From NCBI RefSeq assembly GCF_900107195.1, contig NZ_FNPB01000011.1:55844-119843 (forward strand): 64,000 bases of DNA, written 5' to 3'. Shown one piece after another: positions 41,660-51,501 of the stretch. The notes beneath the pieces were generated by a model. The model ran no database searches. It worked only from the letters and a program-made list of their open reading frames with translations, and had not been told where the DNA came from. The stretch comes from Halobellus clavatus (lineage in GTDB: Archaea > Halobacteriota > Halobacteria > Halobacteriales > Haloferacaceae). The stretch's first letter is position 1. Every line of letters begins with the position of its first letter. Position numbers and translations under genes: made by a program.

Positions 41660-44132
41660 CCATCCAAGCGACCGCCCTGTTTTATTATAATGGCTCGGCT
41701 TTGCACGTAGAATATCTTATATTTAGATGGGCGAAAATGGCAGACAAAGCGGCCTTTTCACAGGAACCCGGGAGTTTGTCGCACGCCGATTCGCTCCCCT
41801 AGAGCCATGATCTACGCGAACCCCGGTCCAGTGAAGATTGGTTCACTGCCCCACTGATTTCTGGAATCCACCAGGAGAACGCTTCTTGTGGCTATTTGGG
41901 CGAAATATATGTCAATCACTCAACGTGCAAAGCTGAGATAATGGTAGAATTAAATGTTCATTCATCTTTTAATTCGGTGATCGTATACGAGACATCTTGT
42001 TCCAAATATAGGAGGTTGGCTTGGACGGGCTCAAATCGGATTTTCAGCCGGGTTTGTAATCCCTCCGGCTCCTCCATCATTTCTAATTCTGGCGGAAGAT
42101 GCAACGTTTCCCCAATGTCACTAATATCGTTCGACCATTCCTCGGCGAAGTCATCTAATTCGTCCAAAGCCTCTTGCAATGTCATCGTCGTACTCACTTC
42201 GTTCTTAAACGGCCGGTGGCGGGTTTCTGCCCACTCTTCCACGAGATCCTCATCTTCCTCCGGTATGTCCTGTTCTGGGAGATGCAGCGGATTGAAGAAC
42301 GGACCGAGTTTACGCTGCTGGACAACCCGCCCATCAGCTGTTTCCGCTTCCACCTCCACCCATGACACAGCAGGCCGCATCGCCTCATCCAAGCCATCAT
42401 ACAACGCGGACAAATTCGAAGCAGACTCTATTACCTCAATCTGCTCGTCGACAAGAAAACCAAGGGTCCGAATTTCTTCATCAATATGCTGCTCAAGCTG
42501 GGCAAGCCTCCGATACCAATCAAGGTGCTCCCAATCAACCGGCGGGACTGATATCTGAGACTGTGGCCGTAATTCACCAACATTTCGACCCTCTGCAATA
42601 AACTGAATGGACTCTAACGCGTCATCTGCTGTCGCCTTCGCAAACCGACACACTTCAAAATAGTCTGACACCGAAATTAACGTATTACTGAAGGACCAGT
42701 TGACTTGGCCACTAAATTCTCCGTACTCCTCAACGACCGCTTCGAACTCATCACGATCCATCGCATCGATATGGAACAAGTGGTACGCACCGTCCTGCCT
42801 AGGATCAAATGAATACTGCACCGAGTGCGGGAACTCGTCCGTATACTCCTCCTCATCTACAATAATGAACTGAGCCCGTGTCCCGTCACTATACATCCGC
42901 AGCTTCGCCGGAAGCACCGTCGCAAAGGGCGTCGTCTGCACACCGTCCTGTAGCGAGAACCCCTCAACCGGGGTTACGTCAAGCCACAGCACTGGGATCG
43001 GATGCTCGTCCGACGCTTGCAACACGTCTCGAATCAAGCCATCATTGAGGAACCGCAAATTCTCTGTCCGGTATAATTCGCCGTCAATGTATAGCTCAAG
43101 TGCTGGATCGTCCATTAACTCGAACACAGCATGGTCTGGCACGTTGCGCAATCCCGTGACTTCACCGTCATAATAGAGATAACGACCATCATCCTGTAAA
43201 CTGGCCTGCACCGCAACATTCCCATAATACAGGCCATTACTGTCCGTCAGGATCCCAACACCCTCGATCGTGTCTCCAACCCCCATTGGCGCTTGATCCT
43301 GACGTCCTTCGCGTAGAGCGGCTTCTTTTGCCTCGATCTCGTCAATCACGTCGGTGATCGTATCGCATGAATCCAAGTTACTGCGGACGACATCCAAAAT
43401 CATTCGCGTTCGTGATTGGAGTCGCTTCACGTCACGTTCTAACTCGGGGAAATCACGAGCTGCATCATGCACAATTTGGCTGCGAATATCGTACATCCGC
43501 TCGAAGATCGGTCGATATTCTTTCTCGAACTTCGGCATAATCTGGAGTAGACGCATGGCTCGTTCCGCCAGCTGCTCCTTCTTCTGCCACACGGTGCGGT
43601 CGGGAACGAGAACGTTCTCTAGGGCGATGATGAATTTCAAGAACTGATCCTCAGGATGATAGCTTTCTAGGCCGTACCGGAACCAGCGAAGGCTGTTTTT
43701 GTATCCCTGCTCCAATTCCGATGGATTGTCAGAGATGTTGAAGAACGATTGCTGCCGGTCAACGTGATTTCTCACCTGCTCTGTCGACAACACCGATCGA
43801 TGGCCATACCGCTGGTTCCAGGACTTGAACCGGTTACTCGTTCCATCGGGCTCGAATTCGTAGAAAATGTAGCTCGGCTGCTGAAACGGCGACGCAATTA
43901 GGCCGTGATCGCGATAGAAATTCAGGACGTCTAGAACCCGGGAGAGTTCTTCCCGCATCGCCTTCCGCGTGACACCGCGTACTGGGCCTGTCGTCGCCAT
44001 ATAAGCGAACTTATCAGCTAAACCGAGGTCATGGTCGACAAACGATTCGGGAAGAACATACTCCGCCTCATCGGACTCCGCGCTTTCGCCCTCAACCTTC
44101 AATCGATCTCGGAGGTCAAAATCGCTGTGAGA

Positions 44133-45072
44133 GGCTGTGTTGAATCGCCATACGGCAGCGAGGTAGGCCGCTAAATCAAAGGAGTTGAAGCGGGAGAGTT
44201 CCGTTGACCATGACGCAAATCTCCCGCTTCATCGGGGAGGTTGTACCGGTTGCTCAAAGAGTTACTGGCGATGGAGGCGAATCCGCCGCCCCAGAAGGTG
44301 GCGGCGGATTCGCCGACTATGCACTCGTTTCCCTTCACTGTCTGCGGATTTACCTCGATTCGTCGTACCGCATGACGATCGACCTGCTCAAAGAGATGCC
44401 ACAAATAATCGGGGAGATCGGCCTCAACGCGGCCGATCTCCCCGCGCCGTCCACGTTGTGTAAGGCGTTCGACCGGATCAGTATGAGCGTCTGTCGAGTG
44501 CTGCTGCGCCAGTCGGCGCAGCTGCACGATCTCTCTGAACACGCCGCGATCGACGCCACGTTCTACGACCGCTCACCAGCCAGCCGCCACTACTGCCAGC
44601 GAATCAGCTACCGCGTTCAGAAGCTCAAAGTCACGAAACTCGTCGATACAGCGTCTCAAGCCGTCCTTGACGTCCACTGCTCTACAAATCGGAAAGGGAG
44701 CGACGCAGACCTTGCCGAGCAGATCGCCCGCCGAAATGCGGGCGATCTGCGGTCTCTTGCGGCCGATAAAGGCTATGACAAGCAATCGCTTCGTGAAGGA
44801 TTACGCGACCTCGGGATCAGACCGCTGATCAAACACCGCATCTTCGCAGCGTACGACCACGCACACAACGCCAGAATCGACGATAACCGCTACAATCAGC
44901 GCTCTATGACTGAAACTGTGAACTCGGCTGTGAAGCGCTCGCTCGGCTTCGCCGTGCGAGCGCGCTCATGGTTTCGTGAGTTCCGCGAAATCGCGCTGAT
45001 GTGTGTCGTCTATAACATCAAGCGCTTCGTCAAACAGTGAATCTCTACGCCTTACAGCGATTCAACACAGCC
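44133..45072 (+). mobile_element. IS5-type (ISH1-like) insertion sequence, 940 bp, complete
   Basis: Terminal inverted repeats GGCTGTGTTGAATCGC / GCGATTCAACACAGCC, flanked by the 8-bp direct duplication CTGTGAGA (44125-44132 and 45073-45080). An 8-bp duplication fits the ISH1 subgroup of IS5. It is inserted in the HEPN gene in opposite orientation. Confidence 0.92.
44204..45040 (+). CDS. IS5-family transposase
   Basis: 278 residues. DDE-type residues are visible: AIDATFYDRS, ADKGYDKQ and ETVNSAVKRSLG, with a C-terminal MCVVYNIKR. Intact and probably active. The coding sequence includes perfect inverted repeats of 15 bp (44276/44300), 14 bp (44410/44431), 13 bp (44719/44738) and 8 bp (44503/44515), and a near-perfect one around 44935-44970. 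Confidence 0.92.
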   Translation: MTMTQISRFIGEVVPVAQRVTGDGGESAAPEGGGGFADYALVSLHCLRIYLDSSYRMTIDLLKEMPQIIGEIGLNAADLPAPSTLCKAFDRISMSVCRVLLRQSAQLHDLSEHAAIDATFYDRSPASRHYCQRISYRVQKLKVTKLVDTASQAVLDVHCSTNRKGSDADLAEQIARRNAGDLRSLAADKGYDKQSLREGLRDLGIRPLIKHRIFAAYDHAHNARIDDNRYNQRSMTETVNSAVKRSLGFAVRARSWFREFREIALMCVVYNIKRFVKQ

Positions 45073-45975
45073 CTGTGAGACTGATCGTAGATGGTGATTT
45101 GCCCGGCAAACAAGCGGTCGATATCGATATCACAGTCAGGAAGAGGGATGTAGTACTCGCGTCCATAATTGGTCCCGGAGAGTGTGTCGATAAGGTTGTC
45201 AATCCGTTCGTCGTGAGAATCGAACTCATCTGTAGTGAACGCATTTAGCAACCGGTCTATATCTGTTTTCGACTGTTCTACAGCCTCCGCTTTCCCAAAT
45301 GTCCAGCCATCAGCTCGTAGTTCAGCTGATAGCTGAGCGACTATCGTGCGCAGCGTGTCCTGGCTGATGTCCTCCTCGTAGTGGAGGAATGACGCAATAT
45401 CCTGGATGAGCGCGGATTTGTAGCGGTCGCGAAAATCAGGTGTTCTGAGATCGCTGATTACAGTGGCTAACGCCGCCTGCAGGTCTTCGATATCCGCTTC
45501 AACCGAGGATTCGCGTTTCGCAAACTCAGCGATTACACCGCCAAGTTCTGCATAGAAATCATCGACTGACTTCTCAATCCCATGGTCTTCAAATACCGTT
45601 TCGAGTTCGGGCTCATCGTAGTCAACCGAGTCGTTCAGTTCACGTTGTAGACGCTCGGCATCTGACTGTCGCTGACTCTCATCAATTTCGAGATAATCAT
45701 CCAATTGCTCACGGATGTCAGCAAACTCACCGCGCTGTATATCATCGAAGCAGGCCTCAACGTGACGAACTTTTTCCAATATTTTCCCTCGATTATGAGG
45801 CTGATCGATAAGCGTCGTCTGGAGACTTTCTAATAAGTCTACAAGTTCCTGACGAGGGCTTGATCGATATCGCTCTGTATCAATGACTTCCCTCCAAGCG
45901 CCCTCCAATCGTCGGACACGCTCATCCGAAGTAGAAAAATCGCGGACTCGGAATTTACCTGATACCATAGTATAC

Positions 45976-45991
45976 CTCCTTTATGAAGGAG
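45976..45991 (-). promoter_or_regulatory. Palindromic operator before HEPN gene
   Basis: CTCCTT-tatg-AAGGAG lies between a TTTTTAA box (about 45996-46002) and the ATG at 45968. The spacing predicts a leaderless transcript covered by this palindrome. Confidence 0.5.
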
Positions 45992-46181
45992 TATGTTAAA
46001 AACAGGCTGGTGAAATCACGCATCGCTGTCTGAACCATTGGCTGATGGCTGATTAGGAGGATTTCGACAGTTCTTAGATGGTAGCAATTGCGCGATTCGC
46101 GCCCTGTATTCCGCAGACTAGTATTATCAACCGTCGATGATTGCTATGGAGCCGGTGTTCAAGCACGTCGAGTGAGTCTAC

Positions 46182-47168
46182 CTACTGAACGGGTGCGGTA
46201 TTCTCACACGCCCGGTCACTACCTGCCGGTTTCTCATAGTACCCTGAGCACCCCCAGAACTGGCGGTTCTTCCCTTTCGGGGATTGAAGCACCATCGGCC
46301 GACCACAATCCGAGCAGACCTTCAGTTCGTCTCGCGTTGCCACCGCGTTCTCAAGCTTTTCACGGAGGTTCTGCGGCCACGTCTGTATTCGATACGTCCG
46401 CTTCGGCTTCCGCAGTGGCCGCCACGTCGGTTCCTCGCCGGCGTCGGCCACGTTCAGCAGGAGGACCGACTTTATCGCGTCTGAACCAGCTTCACGACTT
46501 GCGTTGTCTTCGCGGTCGATCGACGAGTATACCCGCAGGCACTTCTCCCCGTCATCCAGAATCGACTCGTACACCCATTCATCTGTCCAGCCGTACGTCT
46601 TCCGCTCAAAATCGACGCTGACACCCTCAAGGAACGTCTCGAACTCGCGACGTGTGATCGGGCGATACGTCTGCGCTGAATCATCCGAGCCGTGCTCTTC
46701 AACCATCGCGTCCGTACCCACTCCATCGCCCGCAGCTACCGACTGTTCGGTCGCACCATCGTCTGGCGAGTCGTCTACCGTCTCGACTGGATCCGCAGTG
46801 TCTCCTGGTGACTCCGCACCCGGCCACACGACATCGCGGAAGACGCTTGCCTCCGAGTCATAATCGGCGACGATCTGCACGGCACCGACGTCTTGGAGCT
46901 GCTCGCGAACGCGATCTGGGAGAGATGCATATGCGGACTCAGACACCGGGTAGCTCTTGATCGGGAGCGAAACGATGTCGAAGACAGTCAGTTCACGATG
47001 CGAAGCGTCTCCGAAGCGCATCAGATAGCCGGTCTGGCTCGATAGTTGCGTGCGCGATTCGTGTAACGCTTCGGTAATTCCCGGTCGCTGCTCTGAGTCT
47101 ACCTCAGCAGTCGCGAACAGTGTGATGACATCGTACTCTATCCGTCCTCGGGTACTGTCCGGTGGCAT
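46182..47168 (-). CDS. Hypothetical protein with topoisomerase-type zinc finger
   Basis: 328 residues. The C-terminus holds CSDCGRPMVLQSPKGKNRQFWGCSGY...C (about 285-322), the four-Cys finger found at the end of topoisomerase I and in some DNA-processing proteins. The N-terminal domain (about 1-105) is unrecognised; a long acidic linker lies at about 110-165. Likely DNA- or RNA-binding. It lies next to the disrupted HEPN gene on the same strand, so the two might have been one defence-type unit (inference). Confidence 0.75.
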   Translation of the reverse strand: MPPDSTRGRIEYDVITLFATAEVDSEQRPGITEALHESRTQLSSQTGYLMRFGDASHRELTVFDIVSLPIKSYPVSESAYASLPDRVREQLQDVGAVQIVADYDSEASVFRDVVWPGAESPGDTADPVETVDDSPDDGATEQSVAAGDGVGTDAMVEEHGSDDSAQTYRPITRREFETFLEGVSVDFERKTYGWTDEWVYESILDDGEKCLRVYSSIDREDNASREAGSDAIKSVLLLNVADAGEEPTWRPLRKPKRTYRIQTWPQNLREKLENAVATRDELKVCSDCGRPMVLQSPKGKNRQFWGCSGYYEKPAGSDRACENTAPVQ

Positions 47169-47296
47169 AACTCATCCGTCTCATCCATATAGTGCTGTCC
47201 CCTTGCTTAACACTCTTACTCTAAACTGAGAGTGCCATAGAACGGTCTACATACCTATCGATTGAATTTTCAAGCTTAAACCATCAGTTGAGTCTG

Positions 47297-47977
47297 ATGA
47301 TTATAAAACGGTCAATCAAGACTCCAAGAGCGAGATGGGTTTTATTTCCATCTATTATGCTTCTAATCGGAATTGACATCCTAGTTTTGTTTCACTATCC
47401 TCTATTTTGGGGTGTTTTACTGGGGTTGTTGATAGATATATTCGGTGCTACTATTCTTGCAGTTCCTGATATTCCTGCCATTTGGCACCAAACATTCAGT
47501 GGTCGACTGAATTACGCGAAGGAAACCGTAGACAGGACAGGCAAAGGTGGTTTTTCTACTCTGTGTCGTCCAGGAAGCTCACCCACTCAGAAAGAGACCG
47601 AAATTGGATTTCCTGAACTATTGGAGGTAATTACACCACTTATACAGGACGGTCTTAGTGATCACACACATGGGCTGTATTTTGTCAAGGATAGTTGGGA
47701 CGCAGATGATATAAATCGGATTGAAGTAGGGAGTTCATTGGATATAGCGCTATTTGAAGAACTACCGGAAAAAGAACTTACGGGATACAAGGGCTGGACG
47801 ACTGGACCAGGTGTGCCCGACACTGCCGCCTTCTTCTATCCAAAAAATTTGGCTGATAAAGAAATAAACCGTCAAATTGAGAGATATACGACCAGGATTA
47901 GAAGGCTTGGCTTAGCTGTTCTCGTCACCGGCTTCGCTCAGCAGTTCGTTTTCCTCGTCCTCGAAAATTACTCTTGA
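47297..47977 (+). CDS. Membrane protein, unknown function
   Basis: 226 residues from ATG 47297 (an in-frame TTG at 47288 is less likely). Two adjacent membrane helices (about 13-55) follow a basic N-terminus. A soluble middle and a last hydrophobic segment (about 202-222) complete it. AT-rich compared with neighbours, so probably acquired. No family recognised. Confidence 0.65.
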   Translation: MIIKRSIKTPRARWVLFPSIMLLIGIDILVLFHYPLFWGVLLGLLIDIFGATILAVPDIPAIWHQTFSGRLNYAKETVDRTGKGGFSTLCRPGSSPTQKETEIGFPELLEVITPLIQDGLSDHTHGLYFVKDSWDADDINRIEVGSSLDIALFEELPEKELTGYKGWTTGPGVPDTAAFFYPKNLADKEINRQIERYTTRIRRLGLAVLVTGFAQQFVFLVLENYS

Positions 47978-48067
47978 TCTTATCTGTTGTGGGAGTATGG
48001 CTTTCTCTATTTGCCGTTCGTACGACTACCTCGTTGGTGGTTTCTTTCGCGCCACAAGCGCAGACGC

Positions 48068-49069
48068 ATGGCAAAAAAGACTCAAATGCCCACGACCTCC
48101 GACGATATCCCGTTTCCCCTTCTCGAGCGGGGCGATGTTGTCCGCCTCAAGGAATCCTACGAGCTCGCACCGAGTCGGCATCTCGCTACCGACACCGGAG
48201 CCACTGCAGTTGCGCTCGCTGCTACGAGTATTGACCCCGACGACCTCCCCGACCACCTCGACATCGAGCATCTCCTCCACTCTCCTCGGTACGAGGAAAT
48301 TGACTCCGCCCCACCCGTTCGCACCTTCACGCACGGGATCGTCGCGGAAGTCGCGACCCGGTACCCCGCTCGTGACTTCGATCTACCGGACGGCCGCATC
48401 GTCGACTACCAGAATGTCGGCAGAGGCCCACCCCGAAATGTCGCTCTCTTCCTTTTCAATCCCGAGACTGGCCTCATCCTACTTGACCGCGGCGCCGGCG
48501 AAACCGGCCGCCCTACTTTCGTTGACTTCCACGCTCAGCGCCTCATCCTCGTCCAGAAGCACAACGAGGCCTATTCCCATCGCGAAATCGACATTGCGGC
48601 TGTCTACAACCTCTGGGGAATCACCGATATCGTCGACACACTCGCTGGCGACGAGACCGACAAACCAACCGAACCGCAGCCCCTCATCCCTTTGACTGGG
48701 GGCGACCCCGCATCAGCCGCCAGCGATTCCTGGCTCAGCGTCGACCCCGATCGACTCATTAGGTCACTCGCCGCTGAAGCCCAAGAACGGTTCCAGAACA
48801 AGAGTCCCGATCTCTACGACGCGATCCACGACACGATCGAGTCCAATCGAGCCGACATCTGGTGTGGGCTCTCCTTCGTCGAACAGATGGCACTCGCCGA
48901 CCAGCTCACCGAAATGTACAACCTCGAGGACGCCTACGAAACCGAACAAGCCAGCGAGGCACCCTACGGTAGTGAAGATTGGCGTGAAGCCATCCTCAGC
49001 GGTTACTCCTGGCATATTCTCCAGAGCGCGATCGTAGCCGTCCTCGACGCCGACCACGACGACCTTTGA
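48068..49069 (+). CDS. Hypothetical acidic protein
   Basis: 333 residues from ATG 48068; an in-frame start at 47987 would add a hydrophobic segment that overlaps an AT-rich promoter-like area. The sequence has a beta-rich N-terminal half (FPLLERGDVVRLKE, VALFLFNPETGLILLDRG) and a helical C-terminal half. I do not recognise the family. GGTTTCTTTCGCGCC at 48038 may be a variant of the shared promoter motif. Confidence 0.6.
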   Translation: MAKKTQMPTTSDDIPFPLLERGDVVRLKESYELAPSRHLATDTGATAVALAATSIDPDDLPDHLDIEHLLHSPRYEEIDSAPPVRTFTHGIVAEVATRYPARDFDLPDGRIVDYQNVGRGPPRNVALFLFNPETGLILLDRGAGETGRPTFVDFHAQRLILVQKHNEAYSHREIDIAAVYNLWGITDIVDTLAGDETDKPTEPQPLIPLTGGDPASAASDSWLSVDPDRLIRSLAAEAQERFQNKSPDLYDAIHDTIESNRADIWCGLSFVEQMALADQLTEMYNLEDAYETEQASEAPYGSEDWREAILSGYSWHILQSAIVAVLDADHDDL

Positions 49070-49168
49070 TCGAGTGCCCCACTTGTGAGTGTCCAAGGAT
49101 TCTGTTAGGGGCCATACTCCCCTCGCGTTTCTCCTCGCCCACACTGTGTCGAACGGTGCGATCGAACT

Positions 49169-49585
49169 ATGTCCACACAGCCCCCGACGAAGATCCTCTG
49201 CCACTGGTCAACGATGGTCGACATTGCGACCAACGTCGCCATCGAATCGAACGATCAGTCCCATCGCGTCGTCATCCGCGAATGGCCTGACCGTCCCCAG
49301 GTCGACGTCGTCCACGAGCAGCGCGTTGGCGCAGGCGACGACTGGCAGACCGCGGATCTCGGGGAAGTTCACCCACTCGTCCACCGAAGCACGACTACGC
49401 TCTGTACGTGGGTAAAAACGCGCTACGACCGAGGAATCGCGATGGCGAGCTACCGGAACGACACCGAGCATCGGGTCGTTATTCGTCCTATCGAAGCCGA
49501 CAACAGCTTCGAGGTCGTTCACGAGCGCCACGGGCCCAGCGAGGACACCTGGACGACCGTCGACGACCACCAGATCACCGCCTAG
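49169..49585 (+). CDS. Hypothetical protein with an internal repeat
   Basis: 138 residues from ATG 49169; ATG 49214 is an alternative. Two similar halves occur: ESNDQSHRVVIREW...VDVVHEQR and NDTEHRVVIRPIE...FEVVHERH, each followed by an acidic-Trp segment (DDWQTADLGE, DTWTTVDDH). This is a duplicated beta-strand module of about 55 residues. Function unknown; it is followed 14 nt later by the gene at 49600. Confidence 0.65.
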   Translation: MSTQPPTKILCHWSTMVDIATNVAIESNDQSHRVVIREWPDRPQVDVVHEQRVGAGDDWQTADLGEVHPLVHRSTTTLCTWVKTRYDRGIAMASYRNDTEHRVVIRPIEADNSFEVVHERHGPSEDTWTTVDDHQITA

Positions 49586-49599
49586 CCACACACAGACAG

Positions 49600-49956
49600 A
49601 TGCCACGAGACAGATTCATCGGCGACAGCCCAGAGGACGCCCTCGAAACGTTCATCGACAGGTGGTGTCGCAAGCACGAACGAGACGGCTACAGCTATGC
49701 CTACCAGGACAAGCGAATCACCGAGGATCCAGAGGGCAAGCCGAACGCCGACGCGAAGTTCCGGTTCACGCGAAAAGAGACGCTCTACTCGCCGACCTAC
49801 CGGGAATACGAGGGCTATATTTACGAAACACACGACGGTCGGTTCGCGGTCGAGCACTGGGACTGTTATGTCGATCGTAACACTCCGTCGCCGAAGCCTC
49901 CGGGGAAGACACCGCGCCGCCTTCGCGGGCGGCGACCGCGCGACACGCGCTACTGA
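49600..49956 (+). CDS. Hypothetical protein, possible toxin partner
   Basis: 118 residues. Helical start (DSPEDALETFIDRWCRKHE), then beta strands (FRFTRKETLYSPTYREYEGYIYETHDGRFAVEHWDCYVDR) and a basic tail. It is followed 47 nt later by a small winged-helix frame. This order (small beta protein then HVO_A0114-like helix-turn-helix) is common in haloarchaeal toxin-antitoxin-like pairs, but I do not recognise this protein as a known toxin. Confidence 0.55.
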   Translation: MPRDRFIGDSPEDALETFIDRWCRKHERDGYSYAYQDKRITEDPEGKPNADAKFRFTRKETLYSPTYREYEGYIYETHDGRFAVEHWDCYVDRNTPSPKPPGKTPRRLRGRRPRDTRY

Positions 49957-50003
49957 TTGGGTACGTCGAAACACCCGTTTTTGTTGCGGGCTGACTACAA
50001 CAC

Positions 50004-50351
50004 AAGACGACGGCCCCCGATCACCACACCAACGCGGACGGGGACGCTGAACTACGATCCCGACTGGCCCGTGCCCTCGCTACCAGCGGTTTCGAGGACG
50101 TCCTCGTCACCGACCGAGAGACCGCCAAGAAGGTCCTCACGGAGAAGCGCCAGCAACTCATCTCCCGCATCTGTGAAGGCGACATCAAGTTCGTCCGCGC
50201 CCTCGCCGATGACCTCGATCGCGACGTCTCCGGCGTCAGTCGCGACCTCAATCTTCTCTTTGAGGCCGATATCATCGAGTTCGATACCGACGACCAACGC
50301 AAAATCACCTACCTCAAGCACGACACTGTCGTCGCCGAACCCATCGCGTAG
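50004..50351 (+). pseudogene. HVO_A0114-like winged-helix protein lacking a start codon
   Basis: The frame ending at TAG 50349 encodes a good helix-turn-helix protein: ETAKKVLTEKRQQLISRI, RALADDLDRDVSGVSRDLNLLF, then a wing (IIEFDTDDQRKITYL). No ATG, GTG or TTG lies in frame between the upstream in-frame stop (49992-49994) and the conserved part. AAG at 50004 sits exactly where ATG would give the typical start M-T-T-A-P-D. Either a point mutation killed the start or an unusual codon is used. CGTTTTTGTTGCGGG just upstream looks like a promoter. Confidence 0.5.
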
Positions 50352-50355
50352 CGAC

Positions 50356-50829
50356 CTACGGACTCGGGCGAACGCTGTCCGGGAGACTCGGGACACGGTC
50401 ACGAAGCTCAGTGAGGCAAGTTTCGAGGATTGCCATCGGATTCGAGTCTGTGAAGGATGCAGACTCACGGTGCGGTGCTGGCCACGCTTCGTGGTCAACT
50501 TGGAAATGACTTGGGCCGAGCTTCTCGTGGGTTTTGTCTTGATGCCAGCCACATGACCACGGGGTCCCCGGTTCATTATACTGAATGCGGAACTCATCGC
50601 GCTTGGAATGGGGGCGCCACTCGAATTCAAGTGTCGCGTCGCCAGCGTCCGTGTTCTGGTCAAAAAAGACCGCGCGATCGAGGGTCGCTACGAGACGGAC
50701 TGGCCGCATCGGACTTGGTTTGGCTTCTACGGTCGTCACGCCAGCTTCCCGTTGAAGTCGATTTGTGACTCGTTTGTGGACCTCGTATCGGTGGAGATGC
50801 GTGTCTCCAGAAATCGGTGGATTTCCCAT
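50356..50829 (-). CDS. Hypothetical protein paired with a winged-helix regulator
   Basis: 157 residues. A beta-rich middle (VRLVATLDRAVFFDQNTDAGDATLEFEWRP onward, then the Trp-rich PWSCGWHQDKTHEKLGPSHFQVDH) and a helical C-terminus. It starts 15 nt downstream of the stop of the regulator at 50845 on the same strand, the usual order of haloarchaeal DUF7342-type regulator plus partner pairs that look toxin-antitoxin-like. Its toxin role is an inference from arrangement only. Confidence 0.65.
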   Translation of the reverse strand: MGNPPISGDTHLHRYEVHKRVTNRLQREAGVTTVEAKPSPMRPVRLVATLDRAVFFDQNTDAGDATLEFEWRPHSKRDEFRIQYNEPGTPWSCGWHQDKTHEKLGPSHFQVDHEAWPAPHRESASFTDSNPMAILETCLTELRDRVPSLPDSVRPSP

Positions 50830-50844
50830 TACACTGTCACCGAG

Positions 50845-51363
50845 TCAGTTGGCGGAGGCAATACGACTCTCACGAGTCGCCTCAATCGTATCATAGAGCT
50901 GAATCGCCTGCTTGATGAGCATCGCCTGGTGCTCATAGTAGTCCCAATCCTCCGCGTCGTGGCGCCGCTGCCGGCGTTCGGATGCCGGAATATCATCACC
51001 GACGGTCGCCCGAAGTTCGTCAGCGGACTCCACATCGTACTCCTCTTTCCACTCGTCGATATCGTCCCGGATCGCATCTAGTTCAGCCGTGAGTTCGTCT
51101 TTTCGATGGTCGTTGACGAGGTCACGGATCTGATCGAAATACTGGGTGACTGGATCTGGATAGTAGCGGGTCTCGCGGCCCCGCTGGATCGTCGCGAGTT
51201 TATCCGCTTCGACCAGTTGCGTGAGATACTTTTCAGCCGTGTTTCGGGCAACACCAGCAGCCTCAGCTATCTCTCCCGCATTTTTTGGTTCACGAACCGT
51301 CATCGCAACCTCCCGAATCCGGGCGACCTTTGCCGTGTGATCCGTGGTCCCAGAGTCGCTCAT
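50845..51363 (-). CDS. DUF7342-like winged-helix transcription regulator
   Basis: About 172 residues from ATG 51363. An upstream ATG at 51405 lies too near the AATATTTT box to be on the transcript. N-terminal helix-turn-helix: EPKNAGEIAEAAGVARNTAEKYLTQLVEADKL. Then YYPDPVTQYFDQIRDLV and DELTAELDAIRDDIDEWKEEYDVESADELRATVGDD, a strong match by memory to the haloarchaeal DUF7342 pattern. It leads a two-gene operon with 50356. An inverted repeat at 51396-51413 (TTTGAA-N6-TTCAAA) could be its operator. Confidence 0.75.
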   Translation of the reverse strand: MSDSGTTDHTAKVARIREVAMTVREPKNAGEIAEAAGVARNTAEKYLTQLVEADKLATIQRGRETRYYPDPVTQYFDQIRDLVNDHRKDELTAELDAIRDDIDEWKEEYDVESADELRATVGDDIPASERRQRRHDAEDWDYYEHQAMLIKQAIQLYDTIEATRESRIASAN

Positions 51364-51395
51364 ATACGTATTCGGATCTCCAGCACCATTACTGT

Positions 51396-51413
51396 TTTGA
51401 ATCATAGTTCAAA
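51396..51413 (-). promoter_or_regulatory. Palindromic operator TTTGAA-N6-TTCAAA
   Basis: Perfect 6-bp arms with a 6-nt spacer. It overlaps the TATA-like box and expected start of transcription for the regulator at 50845, so autoregulation is likely. Confidence 0.5.
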
Positions 51414-51501
51414 ATATTGAATTAGTCTTGTTTTTCGCCCGCATACCGACGAACGGGCCTCGCATCCATCGCTGTGACGCCGTTCGAAGAGGAGATTCAC
51501 T

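Larger units (their letters stand above)
41958..45968 (-). pseudogene. HEPN-domain (ApeA-like) protein split by an IS5-type element
   Basis: Two frames, 45968-45081 and 44132-41958, join in phase when the IS and one 8-bp duplication are removed (3063 nt, 1020 residues). The junction reads IYDQ-SHSDFDLRDRL. The N-terminal third is helical and acidic. Around residue 440-540 lies KFIIALENVLV and YDIRSQIVHDA, the HEPN ribonuclease pattern R-x4-H as in ApeA-like abortive-infection proteins. The rest is an unrecognised beta-rich and helical C-terminus. HEPN proteins cut RNA in defence systems. Only the DNA join is observed; the defence role is inference from the family. Confidence 0.7.

Noticed and set aside
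41727..41810. 27-residue frame MGENGRQSGLFTGTREF onward after a TATA-like box.
   Set aside because: Looks like the start of a known haloarchaeal accessory-protein pattern but stops early; too short to list as a gene.
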